Positions 43,191-52,512 of a stretch of DNA of 64,000 nt are shown here, in pieces. The stretch comes from Rhizobiaceae bacterium (GTDB lineage: Bacteria > Pseudomonadota > Alphaproteobacteria > Rhizobiales > Rhizobiaceae): assembly GCA_029233925.1 (NCBI GenBank), contig JARGOX010000016.1, forward strand, positions 62,001 to 126,000, in the 5' to 3' direction. Below the pieces are notes generated by a model that saw only the letters and a list, made by a program, of their open reading frames with translations, had not been told where the DNA came from and did no database searches. Each line of letters starts with the position of its first letter. The first letter of the stretch is position 1. The position numbers and the translations under genes are program-made.

Positions 43191-44942
43191 TTACTCCGCT
43201 GCAATTTCCGTCACTGCGGCCGGGCGCAGCCTCACAATGAAACAGGCACCGCCGCTGGAGCTCTCCTCCAGCTCAAGGTGACCTCCGAAATCACCCATAA
43301 TACTGCTGGCAATGGACAGACCTATCCCGATACCCGCGCCAACATCCTTGGTGGTGAAAAACGGTTCAAAAATGGATTCGCGCTGGTCCGGCGGTATGCC
43401 CGGCCCATTGTCCTCGATGCGGACAATCACGCCCGCGGCCTCTTGGCGCGCCGAAATCACCACCCGGCCATCGGTCTGTCCTGCAAGTGCATCAACCGCA
43501 TTGTTGATCAGATTGACAAAGACCTGCGAAAGACGGATCTGCCCGCCGAAGACCAGAAGCGGCTCTTCTTTCATGTTCACGACAAGGCTGACACCCGCCT
43601 TGCGCGCCTGCGGCCTGACCAGCATCAGGGCCTCGTCGATAATCGGTGCGAGTGCCACCGCTTTGACTTCGGTGCCGGGTTTTCGTGAGAAGGACAACAG
43701 GCTGCGCGAAAGGCTCGCCATGCGATCAACAAGCCGGTTGATACGGGTCAGATTGTCCGAAACATGCCTCGTCCGGCCACTGTCCAGAAAGCGGACGGCA
43801 TTTTCCGAATAGGTACGGATGGCTGCCAGAGGCTGGTTGAATTCGTGGCTGAGGGCAGCGGACATCTGCCCCAGGGTTGCCAATTTGGTTGCTTGAACCA
43901 ATTCGGCCTGGGTTAATCGCAATTGTTCTTCGGCCTGCCATCTTTCGTCGATTTCCCTTGAAAGCGAGACGTTCGATTCACTCAGGGCCTTGGTGCGTTC
44001 GCGAACCAGTCGCTCCAGACGCAATGCTGCTGCCCGATCCTGACGCATGCGCAAATGCTGCGTTTCACGCTGTTGAATAAAAATGAAAACGATCAGGGCG
44101 AACAGCAGGCCAACAAGCCCCGCAATGGCTGCGCCGGTCCACCAGGCCACGACCAATGATCTTTCGCTGGACAGGACATGCAGCTTCCAGTCAAGCAACG
44201 GCAAATCGCGCGTCAGGTCGGCGTGCAGGAATTTGCCGTCCACCAGCACCTGCGCCGACGAACCGGCTTTTGACATCAGCTCATCCAGTGGCTTCAACCG
44301 CCATTGCGGCTGATTTGTCAGGAATACCGTGCCGGCGTTGTCTGTGACAAATATCGGATTGGTCGAGAGTGACCAGGCAGCCTCAACCGTATCGAAATCA
44401 ACATAGACGGCGATCACGCCGATCAGCTGATTGTCGCTCCGAATGCCAAAAGCAAATGCATAGGCCCTTTGCTCGGACTCCAGAGAGATCGCCTGCCGGC
44501 CGAGTCGACCCTGCCGAACAGCTTCCAACAGTCTCTTGTGTTCTTCGCCCTGACCGGAAAACAATTCCCCGGCCGTGGCAAGCAGGCGCCCGTCGGGGTA
44601 AAGAAAGGCAACGTCCTTGGCGCCTGACATGCCGGCGATTTCAATGGCTTTTCTGCGCGCCGCATCCTTTTGATCCCCAGCGCCCGGTTGAAAAAGCGCT
44701 ATGACCGATGCCTCGCGGGACAGAAGCGGTGGAAGCAGCCGGTATTTGTCAAGAATGCCGGACAGCGCCTCCGCCTGAACGGCCAGCGTCTCGGCGGCCT
44801 TGTTCTGCAATTGATCTTCAGCGCGTTGACGCCACCATTGTGCACTGGCAAGAATTGCAACCACACTGACCACGCAAACCAGACACGCAACAATGAGACG
44901 TGTCCGGAGGAAATTTCTGCGTATGGATGCACCACTGGCCAT
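43191..44942 (-). CDS. dctB: Sensor histidine kinase of the DctB type
   Basis: A 583-residue membrane kinase. Transmembrane helix 1 is at about 12-30, followed by a large periplasmic double-PAS/Cache sensor region and a second helix near 285-305 (TGAAIAGLVGLLFALIVFIFI). A coiled-coil linker leads to the kinase core: H-box ALSHEFNQPLAAIRTYSENA, N-box FVNLINNAVDAL, G1 IVRIEDNGPGIPP, F/G2 FEPFFTTKDVGAGIGIGLS. Layout and adjacency to dctD match DctB, which binds C4-dicarboxylates in its periplasmic domain. dctB and dctD are 6 bases apart. Confidence 0.92.
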   Translation of the reverse strand: MASGASIRRNFLRTRLIVACLVCVVSVVAILASAQWWRQRAEDQLQNKAAETLAVQAEALSGILDKYRLLPPLLSREASVIALFQPGAGDQKDAARRKAIEIAGMSGAKDVAFLYPDGRLLATAGELFSGQGEEHKRLLEAVRQGRLGRQAISLESEQRAYAFAFGIRSDNQLIGVIAVYVDFDTVEAAWSLSTNPIFVTDNAGTVFLTNQPQWRLKPLDELMSKAGSSAQVLVDGKFLHADLTRDLPLLDWKLHVLSSERSLVVAWWTGAAIAGLVGLLFALIVFIFIQQRETQHLRMRQDRAAALRLERLVRERTKALSESNVSLSREIDERWQAEEQLRLTQAELVQATKLATLGQMSAALSHEFNQPLAAIRTYSENAVRFLDSGRTRHVSDNLTRINRLVDRMASLSRSLLSFSRKPGTEVKAVALAPIIDEALMLVRPQARKAGVSLVVNMKEEPLLVFGGQIRLSQVFVNLINNAVDALAGQTDGRVVISARQEAAGVIVRIEDNGPGIPPDQRESIFEPFFTTKDVGAGIGIGLSIASSIMGDFGGHLELEESSSGGACFIVRLRPAAVTEIAAE

Positions 44943-44994
44943 CAGTGAATTCTATTCTCAATTGCCGCAGAATGCCACTTGCCAACCATGCCTT

Positions 44995-46125
44995 TCAAAG
45001 TTTCCCCGATAGCATGCGTTGACCAATGGCGACCGATTTAATCATCGCGAAAACCGGCTGACCGATCCCCAGCTTCAACGCATCAAATGCGTATCGGGTG
45101 ATCCTCGCACGCAACATCTGCCCGCTGACCTGCAGCAGAATTTCGACAAAGGGACTGTCGTCCAGCGCCAGATCATGGATGGTGGCCGGCAGGATATTGC
45201 GCACGCTGACATCCTTGGGCATGGACAGGGAAAGGGCAACATCACGCGCCTTGACGCGCATGCGCAACCGATCGCCGACCGCCAGTCGCTCATTGACGAT
45301 ATAAAGCAGGCAGCCTTCCCCCAGCGCGATTTCACACAAACCGTAATCCGGCAGATATCGTGCCATGGTTCCCGTCAGCAAGGAACTGGCCTCATGGCGA
45401 CCAAGCGCCGGACCAAATTCCAGCCGCGAGAACATCTCGACCGCATTGCCCGCACCCAGCACCCCCCCATCAGCCATCAGCACCAGCGTATCGGCAAGCC
45501 TGGCAACTTCATCGACTTCGTGACTGACGTAGACGATCGGCAGGCCGATCTCGTCACGCACCTCTTCCAGATAGGGCAGGATTTCGCGTTTACGCTGTTG
45601 ATCCAGAGAGGCCAGCGGTTCGTCCATCAACAAGAGAGCCGGATCAGCCAATAACGCCCGCCCTATGGCCACCCGTTGCTTTTCGCCGCCAGACAGGGTT
45701 CGCGGATAACGCTCCAGCAGGCCATCAATGCCAAGCATCTGGGTAATGCGTCCGATGTCCGTGGTTGCCGACCTCTTGCCCGCCCATCGACCATAGGTCA
45801 GGTTGCGCAGCACTGACATGTGCGGGAACAGCCTTGCTTCCTGGAAGACCATGCCGACGCGGCGGTCCGCAGGCGCAATGTCGATGCCTTTGGCGGCATC
45901 GAAAAGCACCCGGCCCATCACTGCGATGCGTCCGGCATCAGGTCTGACCAGACCCGCAATCATCTTCAGGACCGTCGTCTTGCCCGCGCCTGATTGGCCA
46001 AACAGGGCGGTGAGCCCCGGCCCCGCTTTGAATTTGGCAGCAAGCGCAAACTGATCAAGCCGCGCTTCAACGGCAACATCGAGCCCTTGCCCCTCTATCT
46101 TGGCGTCTTTCGCTTGGTCCGTCAT
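44995..46125 (-). CDS. modC: Molybdate ABC transporter ATP-binding protein
   Basis: A 376-residue ModC. The ATPase part has Walker A FGQSGAGKTT, the ABC signature LSGGEKQR and Walker B LLLMDEPLASLD. The C-terminal 130 residues carry a molybdate-binding TOBE domain (VSVRNILPATIHDLAL; VEILLQVSGQMLRARIT) typical of ModC and absent in most ABC ATPases. The ATG at 46125 overlaps the modB stop in an ATGA. It powers molybdate import with ModA and ModB. Confidence 0.94.
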   Translation of the reverse strand: MTDQAKDAKIEGQGLDVAVEARLDQFALAAKFKAGPGLTALFGQSGAGKTTVLKMIAGLVRPDAGRIAVMGRVLFDAAKGIDIAPADRRVGMVFQEARLFPHMSVLRNLTYGRWAGKRSATTDIGRITQMLGIDGLLERYPRTLSGGEKQRVAIGRALLADPALLLMDEPLASLDQQRKREILPYLEEVRDEIGLPIVYVSHEVDEVARLADTLVLMADGGVLGAGNAVEMFSRLEFGPALGRHEASSLLTGTMARYLPDYGLCEIALGEGCLLYIVNERLAVGDRLRMRVKARDVALSLSMPKDVSVRNILPATIHDLALDDSPFVEILLQVSGQMLRARITRYAFDALKLGIGQPVFAMIKSVAIGQRMLSGKL

Positions 46126-46805
46126 TGGCGCGTCCACTTCCCCATACGCCTGCCGATCCATTCGGAAACCAGCACCGAGCCAATGGCCAGAAAGGCCGAC
46201 ACAGCGATCATCAGCATCACCGTCCTGTCACCTGACGGACTTTGCAACAGGGAATAGATTGCCAGCGACAGGGTTTGGGTCTCTCCCGGTATGTTCGAGA
46301 CAAAGGTGATGGTCGCACCGAATTCACCCAGCGCCTTGGCAAAACCCAGAACGGCGCCAGCGAGCACGCCCGGCAGCACGAGAGGCAAGGTGATCGTGGC
46401 GAAACGGGTCAGCCGCTTGGCGCCGAGCGTTGATGCGGCTTCTTCCAGGCCCCTGTCCAGCCCCTCGATGGACAGGCGCATCGGGCGCACCAGCAATGGA
46501 AAGGCCATGATTGCCGCCGCCAGGGCAGCCCCTGTCCAGTGGAAGGCGAATTGGATACCAAGAGCGTGAAACAGGTCGCCCAGATATCCATTGCGACCGA
46601 AGAGCACCAGCAGCATGTAACCGGTAACGACCGGTGGCATGACCAGCGGCAAAGTGATCAACGCCTGAACGAGGCTTTTCCCGGCAAATTCATGGCGGGC
46701 CAGAAGCCAGGCCACAATGAAGGCGATTGGTATCGAAAACACCATGGCCGTGGCTGCGATTTTCAGCGACAAAAAAATAATATCGATGACGTCGTTTCCC
46801 GTCAT
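46122..46805 (-). CDS. modB: Molybdate ABC transporter permease
   Basis: A 227-residue permease with five or six hydrophobic helices and the EAA loop EEAASTLGAKRLTRFATITLPLVLPGVLAG. Sequence and length match ModB, including the early PLVMPPVVTGYMLLVLFGRNGYLG segment. It lies between modA (24-base gap) and modC (4-base overlap). Confidence 0.95.
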   Translation of the reverse strand: MTGNDVIDIIFLSLKIAATAMVFSIPIAFIVAWLLARHEFAGKSLVQALITLPLVMPPVVTGYMLLVLFGRNGYLGDLFHALGIQFAFHWTGAALAAAIMAFPLLVRPMRLSIEGLDRGLEEAASTLGAKRLTRFATITLPLVLPGVLAGAVLGFAKALGEFGATITFVSNIPGETQTLSLAIYSLLQSPSGDRTVMLMIAVSAFLAIGSVLVSEWIGRRMGKWTRQ

Positions 46806-46829
46806 CGCCCCGCTGCCCCGCCCCGGGTT

Positions 46830-47612
46830 TCAGTCATTGGATGAAGGCCTGGTAAACCCGTAGCCGACAAGCTCCCCGGCAACTGCCGCAGTCTTGAAAA
46901 AATCGTAAAAGGCTTTTGCCTGCGGTCCCGCTGTGCGGCTGAGCGCAATCGGGTAGATGATGGGTTCATGTGTATCATCTGAAAACTTGTAGACGATTTC
47001 GAGGTTTTTTCCCATCCGGGCATCCGAACCATAGACGATCGCGTGGGAAACGTCTCCACGGGCGGCCATGGCCAGAGCAACACGAACATTTTCCGCAAAT
47101 GCCGCCTGCTGCATGACCTTGTGCCAAAGACCCAGATGATCCAACGCCTGCCTGGCATAGATTCCGGCAGGCACATGCGCAGGATCGCCCATGGCAAACC
47201 GCTCTGAACCCAGCCGATCCGCCAGTTCTGTGTCATTCAATATTTTTTTCTGCATCCCAGCCGCAACAACGACCAGTGCATTTCCAGCGACCGTGGAAAC
47301 GCTCTGCGGATCGACCAGACCACGTTCCGCCAGATATCCCATCCAGGCGGGATTGGCAGAGATAAATATATCCGCCGGTGCGCCTGCCTCAATCTGACGG
47401 GCCAGCGTCCCCGAACCAGCGAAAGAGACCGTCACGGCCTTGCCGGTTTTCTCCCGGTAGGAACGAACAATGGATTCAACCGCATCCTTCATGCTCGCAG
47501 CGGCAAAGACCAGAGTTCTATCCGCACCATGTGCCGTCGACAGAAATCCTGTCAGCACCAATGGGAAAGTGGTCAAAAATGCAAGAAATACGATTACGCG
47601 AAGGCGGGGCAT
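46830..47612 (-). CDS. modA: Molybdate-binding periplasmic protein
   Basis: A 260-residue ModA with a Sec signal (VIVFLAFLTTFPLVLTGFLSTAHG, cleavage before ADRTL). The mature protein begins TLVFAAASMKDAVESIV and holds the typical SFAGSGTLARQIEAGAPADIFISAN, VVAAG and MGDPAHVPAGIYARQAL blocks; the A-A-S and G-S-G serines contact molybdate in the family. The ATG at 47612 starts the signal peptide; longer frames run into the DUF533 gene. First gene of modABC. Molybdenum supply would suit the CO dehydrogenase at the right edge. Confidence 0.94.
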   Translation of the reverse strand: MPRLRVIVFLAFLTTFPLVLTGFLSTAHGADRTLVFAAASMKDAVESIVRSYREKTGKAVTVSFAGSGTLARQIEAGAPADIFISANPAWMGYLAERGLVDPQSVSTVAGNALVVVAAGMQKKILNDTELADRLGSERFAMGDPAHVPAGIYARQALDHLGLWHKVMQQAAFAENVRVALAMAARGDVSHAIVYGSDARMGKNLEIVYKFSDDTHEPIIYPIALSRTAGPQAKAFYDFFKTAAVAGELVGYGFTRPSSND

Positions 47613-47751
47613 CACATCCGGTGTCCAGTTGAATACAACCTGACAATAGAGACCTTGCGCACAGGAGTGAAGTTGTTTTCCCGCAAGAGTGCGCGGAAAA
47701 ACAAAGACTTGCCCAGCGGTAGATGGAAGAGGAAACCCGAGCCTCCAGAAG

Positions 47752-48453
47752 CTATTTGGCGCTGGCGCCGGAAACGGTGGCCTCAATGTGATCGATCAGC
47801 GCATCGGGCAGACCAAGCCGCCCGGCCAGAAGATCCAGATAACCGCGCTCGGCCCTTAAATCAGGATCTATGGCCAGCCGCGATGCCGTATAGAGTTCAA
47901 CCTTCTGTGCATCTGTTTGTGCGGTGGCAACAATGTCCTGCAGAGAAGTCGGATATTGCAATTCCTGGTCAATGAAGGCCCTTGCGTCTTCAGCCATTCC
48001 AGCCACTGAAAGCCGGTCTGCAATGCGTGATCGCTCATCCTCGTCCACATGGCCATCGCTGTTTGCGGCGGCGATCATGGCACGCACCAGGGCCAGTGCA
48101 AAACTGTCATCAACCTTTTCGATATCCATATCGAAACCGGCCTCGACGGCCTCCGGGATAACCTTGACATCCAGTGGCTCGGCAGTGCTTTGGGGTGCTT
48201 TTCCAGACTGATAGTTCTGGTAGGCCTGATAGCCAAGCCCGGCAATGGCAGCCATGCCGCCCAATTGAAGCGCTGAACCGGTGAGAGAACGGCCAACCCC
48301 GGTTCCAAGCAAAAGTGCTGCGATCACGCCGGTTGCAAGAGGATTTTGCTTGGCAAGTCGTGTTGCCTTACCGGCCTTGTCGCGCACGCTATCATCGGTT
48401 CCGGGGATTTTGGACCCCAGAAACTGGTCCAGTAGTGTCTTCGGATCGAACAT
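47752..48453 (-). CDS. DUF533 / TerB-like protein
   Basis: A 233-residue protein of the DUF533 (YebE) family. An N-terminal part with MFDPKTLLDQFLGS leads to a glycine/alanine-rich hydrophobic stretch (LGGMAAIAGLGYQAYQNYQ), then the TerB-like helical domain from about residue 115: ALVRAMIAAANSDGHVDEDERSRIADRL, with acidic residues that could bind metal. Inner-membrane association is likely. It lies 140 bases above modA on the same strand but has its own start region. Function unknown. Confidence 0.85.
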   Translation of the reverse strand: MFDPKTLLDQFLGSKIPGTDDSVRDKAGKATRLAKQNPLATGVIAALLLGTGVGRSLTGSALQLGGMAAIAGLGYQAYQNYQSGKAPQSTAEPLDVKVIPEAVEAGFDMDIEKVDDSFALALVRAMIAAANSDGHVDEDERSRIADRLSVAGMAEDARAFIDQELQYPTSLQDIVATAQTDAQKVELYTASRLAIDPDLRAERGYLDLLAGRLGLPDALIDHIEATVSGASAK

Positions 48454-48553
48454 GTCTGAAAGGCTCCCTCAGGATTTGAAACGTCTTTCCGTCAGATAGT
48501 TGTGAAGCGTCGCAGTTTCAAACCCTGTCGCACGCCCAACGGAAGCATTAGAG

Positions 48554-48592
48554 CGTTTCACGACCAAATGGGACCATTTTGGTCGTGAAACG
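48554..48592. repeat. Long perfect inverted repeat in the DUF533-IclR gap
   Basis: CGTTTCACGACCAAA (48554-48568) and its exact complement (48578-48592) form a 15-base-pair stem, extended inside by near-complementary bases. It lies between the IclR stop and the DUF533 start, both on the minus strand. No U tract follows. Its AGAGCGTTTCACG edge resembles short dispersed palindromes that I associate with rhizobial genomes, so it may be a repeated element rather than a gene-specific site. The rest of the 211-base gap shows nothing else. Confidence 0.55.
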
Positions 48593-48664
48593 GTACTGGC
48601 CAGTCACCAACCACAATCCCATCCGCATCTGAACATACCCTCCCACCCGAATTCACCATAGGAT

Positions 48665-49432
48665 TCAGTCAATGCCCCCGAGCAGCCTGGACAATCGGTT
48701 TGCATAGGGAATGGCAATGTCTTTCAACTGCTCCAGTTTTTCTATGCTGAAACGGCTGCTGGGCCCGGAGATGGCAAGGCCACCAGGCACCGCCCCACCC
48801 GGTTCAAAAACCGGAATGGCCAGACACCGCATGTCCGGTGCGAACTCAAAATCGTCGAAGGCGAAACCTTGAGCCCGAACCAAAGCCAGTTCCCGTTGGA
48901 ATTTTTCCCCATCAGTGATCGTATTCGGAGCCATTTTGGGAAGCCCGGCAGCGATAATCGACTCAACAAACCGCCTATCCTGATAGGCCAGCAAAACTTT
49001 GCCAATCGATGTGCAATGAAGCTGTGAACGATCACCGATCTGAAAGTCAACGGAGACCCGCTGAGTACCCTTGGCACGGTAAACCAGCACCGCACAATCA
49101 CGCTCAAGCGCCGAATAATGCACCGTTTCGCTGGTTTCATCCGAAAGATCCCGGATACATTTAAGGATATGCTTCGCCCGCTCATCCTCACTCATGAGGT
49201 GGCGCGTCAATGTCAGCAACTTCAAACTCAACCCATAATTCCTGTCAGCATCTCTGGTCACATAACCAGCATGCACCAATGTCATGAGCATTCGGTATGC
49301 CGTGGCCCGGTCCACCTGCAAACCCTCGGCAGCCTGCGCCACCGACACGGGATGTTTCTGCTCACCGACATAGTCAAGAACCGACAGCGCCTTGAGCGCT
49401 GTGGCACTGATATTCGTATCAATTTCAACCAT
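48665..49432 (-). CDS. IclR-family transcriptional regulator
   Basis: A 255-residue IclR regulator. The N-terminal winged helix is LKALSVLDYVGEQKHPVSVAQAAEGLQVDRATAYRMLMTLVHAGYVTRDADRNYGLSLKLLTL. The effector domain holds SQLHCTSIGKVLLA, GFAFDDFEFAPDMRCLAIPVFEPGGAVPGGLAISGP. It is divergent from the aldehyde dehydrogenase-ABC transporter operon, with repeats in the shared region, so it very probably controls that operon. Confidence 0.93.
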   Translation of the reverse strand: MVEIDTNISATALKALSVLDYVGEQKHPVSVAQAAEGLQVDRATAYRMLMTLVHAGYVTRDADRNYGLSLKLLTLTRHLMSEDERAKHILKCIRDLSDETSETVHYSALERDCAVLVYRAKGTQRVSVDFQIGDRSQLHCTSIGKVLLAYQDRRFVESIIAAGLPKMAPNTITDGEKFQRELALVRAQGFAFDDFEFAPDMRCLAIPVFEPGGAVPGGLAISGPSSRFSIEKLEQLKDIAIPYANRLSRLLGGID

Positions 49433-49448
49433 AGCAGGATTCCAATGT

Positions 49449-49522
49449 TATTCAATATTCGTATATTCAATATTATTATTAAAAGCAAATACAAATATCG
49501 TTGACTTGCTTCAATAATTGAA
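49449..49522. promoter_or_regulatory. Divergent control region of IclR and aldehyde dehydrogenase genes
   Basis: TATTCAATATT occurs twice, at 49449-49459 and 49464-49474, and TTCAATAATTGAA (49510-49522) is a perfect 13-base palindrome with the same TTCAAT half. The first repeat lies 17 bases above the IclR start. These are the best candidate IclR operators. The whole stretch is AT-rich, unlike the genes around it. Confidence 0.5.
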
Positions 49523-49555
49523 ATAGCCATGAGGCAAATGGAGGGTATAAATTAC

Positions 49556-50995
49556 ATGTTGATAGATGGGGTTTGGGCAAATTCGTCGCACGGTGGAACA
49601 TTGTCTGTTTTCAATCCTGCGACTGGCACCGAAATAACTTCCGTGCCCCATGCCGATGCTGAAGATGCTGCAAATGCTGTTTTGGCAGCGCAGGATGGTG
49701 CCCGGCGCATGGCCAACCTGCCAGCGCATCGCCGTAGCGAGATTCTGGAAAATGTTGCGCGCCGCATTGAACAAAACAGTCTGAAATTGGGCGCATTGCT
49801 TTGCTCTGAAAACGGCAAACGCATAGCAGAGTCAACCGGTGAGGTGGAGGTTGCCGCGCGTATTTTTCGCGGCTACGCTGAGGAGGCAAAGCGCCTTTTC
49901 GGCAGGACTTTCCCGCTCGACAGCATTCCTGGCCGCGAAAAATCCCTTGCTCTCACTACCCATGTTCCACTCGGTATCATCGCCGCCATAGTGCCATTCA
50001 ACTACCCTGTGGAACTGTGGAGCCATAAAGTCGCCAGTGGTCTGGCGGCAGGTAATGCCGTCATCACCAAGGCACCCGAAGATTGCCCTCTGGCGATGAT
50101 CGAAATTGCCAAATATATGGAGGAGGCTGGACTGCCTCGGGCCGGGCATCAATTCCTGACTGGCGGACACATTGCCGGCGAAACTCTCGTTGCCGCCGAT
50201 GGCGTACAGATGATTGCCATGACCGGAAGTACCGCGGCTGGCCGCCGCATTATGGAAGTTGCCGCTCGGACATTGAAAAAAGTCCATCTCGAACTGGGTG
50301 GCAATGACGCAACAATCATCTGTCAGGACGCCAATATCGAAACCACAGCCGATGCATTGGTCTCCGGTCGGTTCACCTCAGGCAATGGACAGATATGTTG
50401 CGCTGTAAAACGGGTGTTTGTGCACCGTTCCATCTTTGCTCAATTGCTCGATGCGCTGTTGATCCGAACACAGCGACTGCGTCTGGGTGACCCTGCCGAT
50501 CCGGCAACCGATGTCGGACCTCTCATCAATGTGGACGGTGCTGAGCGTGTTGAAAAACAGGTAGCACGGGCAGTTGCCGACGGCGCAACTATAGAAATCG
50601 GCGGTAAACGACAGGGTAATTTTTTCGAACCGACCGTCTTGACCGGCGTCCTGCCGAATACCCCGGCCTTTTGCGAAGAGACCTTCGGGCCGGTATTGCC
50701 ACTGATTGCTTATGACGATTTTGAAGAAGCTCTGGAACTTGCCAATGACAGCGCCTATGGGCTGCAGGCCGCCATTTTCACACAGGACCTTTCCAAAGTG
50801 ATGCATGCCTATGTAACACTGGATGTCGGCACTGTTGTGGTCAATCATACGACAGCAGTCCGCGTTGAAACACTGCCTTTCGGAGGCAACAAGTGGAGCG
50901 GAAATTCCCGTGAAGGCATTCATGATTCGCTCCTTGAGATGACAAAACAAAAAACCCTTCTGCTTCACGAAGTCTTCAAAGCGACTTCACGATGA
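49556..50995 (+). CDS. NAD(P)-dependent aldehyde dehydrogenase
   Basis: A 479-residue aldehyde dehydrogenase. The general-base Glu is E246 in LELGGND, the catalytic Cys is C281 in GNGQICC, and VPFNYPVEL gives the oxyanion/substrate region. The length and PVELWSHKVASGLAAGN context fit semialdehyde or lactaldehyde-type enzymes. The ATG at 49556 has GGAGGG about 10 bases upstream; ATGs at 49529 and 49538 are less good. Its end overlaps the ABC ATPase gene by 4 bases, so an imported compound or its product is probably oxidised by it. Substrate not readable. Confidence 0.9.
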   Translation: MLIDGVWANSSHGGTLSVFNPATGTEITSVPHADAEDAANAVLAAQDGARRMANLPAHRRSEILENVARRIEQNSLKLGALLCSENGKRIAESTGEVEVAARIFRGYAEEAKRLFGRTFPLDSIPGREKSLALTTHVPLGIIAAIVPFNYPVELWSHKVASGLAAGNAVITKAPEDCPLAMIEIAKYMEEAGLPRAGHQFLTGGHIAGETLVAADGVQMIAMTGSTAAGRRIMEVAARTLKKVHLELGGNDATIICQDANIETTADALVSGRFTSGNGQICCAVKRVFVHRSIFAQLLDALLIRTQRLRLGDPADPATDVGPLINVDGAERVEKQVARAVADGATIEIGGKRQGNFFEPTVLTGVLPNTPAFCEETFGPVLPLIAYDDFEEALELANDSAYGLQAAIFTQDLSKVMHAYVTLDVGTVVVNHTTAVRVETLPFGGNKWSGNSREGIHDSLLEMTKQKTLLLHEVFKATSR

Positions 50996-52512
50996 CCGCT
51001 CTGTGCGTCCGCAATATAGCCAAGGCGTATGAAAGCACGGTCGCTGTTGCGGATATCTCGTTTTCGATCGGTTCGGGAAAAGTGCTGGCTATTTGCGGTG
51101 AAAATGGCGCGGGCAAATCGACCTTGATGAAGATTCTCTCCGGTGCAACAAGACCTGATAAAGGTGAAATACTGATCGACGAAATGCCGGTCCTGCTTCC
51201 GGAACCGGCAGATGCGATGAATTATGGAATTCGCACGGTCTACCAGGAACTGAGCCTGTTACCGCATATCTCTGTTGCGGAAAACATGCTGTTGGGACGC
51301 ATGCCCACCAATCGTTCCGGTTTCGTCATCGACTGGAAAGAGGCAAACCGGTTTGCCGGGAAAATCCTTTCTGACCTTGGCTTCGGTCAAATCAATCCGC
51401 GTGATTTGCTCGGCAGCCTGAGCATCGCCCAACAACAGATTATCGAAATTGCCAAGGCACTCGTATCCGATCCACGCATCCTCATTCTTGACGAACCAAC
51501 CGCTGTTCTTTCGGCCTCCGAAACAGAACGTCTGTTCACCCACGTTCGCAAACTGGCGGCATCAGGCAAGACGATTCTCTATATTTCACACAGGCTGGAA
51601 GAAATTTTTGACATCGCTGACGAGGTCGTCGTGCTGAAGGATGGCCGCAGTGTGTTGCAGGAGCCAGTGAACGGCCTGAGCCAGCGACAGTTGATAGAAG
51701 CAATGGTCGGCCGGCCACTGTCGACAATTTTTCCCAAGCGCGACAACAGGCCTGGTGACGTCATCTTGAAAATTGAAAATCTTAGCCGGACTGGTGCTTT
51801 CACGGATATCAGCCTGACAGTGCACGCAGGTGAAATTGTTGGCATGTTCGGACTTGTTGGCTCTGGCCGGACCGAGGTTGCTCAGGCCATTTTTGGTTCA
51901 CGTCCGGCCGAGACCGGAACAATTCAACTCTACGGTGAATTATTGAATATACTCACCCCTATGGATGCGGTTCGCCATGGCGTGGCGATGATTACTGAAG
52001 ACAGGAAAGGAGATGGCCTGGCGCTCGACACCAGCGTTCTCGACAATGTCAGCCTCGCCAGTTTCCAGCGAATTTCACATTGGGGCGTGCTCGACAACGA
52101 ATTACGCCACAAACTTGTGGATGCAAAAGCAATTGAACTGGATATCCGGCCCAGTGGCACCGATCGACCGGTTCGACAACTTTCAGGCGGCAATCAGCAA
52201 AAAGTTGTCATCGCCAAATGGTTGCTTGTGGAAAACACCAGGCTTTTCATTTTCGACGAGCCAACCCGTGGCGTCGACATCGCCACCAAAATGGAAATTT
52301 ACCAGATAATTGCTGAACTTGCCTGCCAGGGCGTGGCAATATTGCTGATCTCGTCAGAACTTCCAGAAGTCCTCGGGCTGTCTAACCGGCTTTTGGTCAT
52401 GCGTGAAGGCCATTTGGTCGCCGAACTGACACCGGACAGTTTCAAACCTGAACTGATTTTTTCCTACTCTGCGGGTTTATCGCCGATCTCCAGCCAAGAG
52501 GTAGTCCATTGA
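50992..52512 (+). CDS. Sugar-type ABC transporter, duplicated ATP-binding protein
   Basis: A 506-residue RbsA/MglA-type ATPase with two ABC domains. Domain 1 has ICGENGAGKSTLMKILSG, LSIAQQQIIEIAKAL and ILILDEPTAVLS. Domain 2 has the degenerate Walker A VGSGRTEVAQAIFG, the signature QLSGGNQQKVVIAKWL and FDEPTRGVDI. Such proteins serve importers of ribose, xylose, galactose and related sugars. Overlaps the aldehyde dehydrogenase (ATGA) and the permease (TTGA). Confidence 0.94.
   Translation: MTALCVRNIAKAYESTVAVADISFSIGSGKVLAICGENGAGKSTLMKILSGATRPDKGEILIDEMPVLLPEPADAMNYGIRTVYQELSLLPHISVAENMLLGRMPTNRSGFVIDWKEANRFAGKILSDLGFGQINPRDLLGSLSIAQQQIIEIAKALVSDPRILILDEPTAVLSASETERLFTHVRKLAASGKTILYISHRLEEIFDIADEVVVLKDGRSVLQEPVNGLSQRQLIEAMVGRPLSTIFPKRDNRPGDVILKIENLSRTGAFTDISLTVHAGEIVGMFGLVGSGRTEVAQAIFGSRPAETGTIQLYGELLNILTPMDAVRHGVAMITEDRKGDGLALDTSVLDNVSLASFQRISHWGVLDNELRHKLVDAKAIELDIRPSGTDRPVRQLSGGNQQKVVIAKWLLVENTRLFIFDEPTRGVDIATKMEIYQIIAELACQGVAILLISSELPEVLGLSNRLLVMREGHLVAELTPDSFKPELIFSYSAGLSPISSQEVVH

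Noticed and set aside
42117-43688. 523-residue open frame on the plus strand
   Set aside because: Antisense shadow across dctD and dctB.
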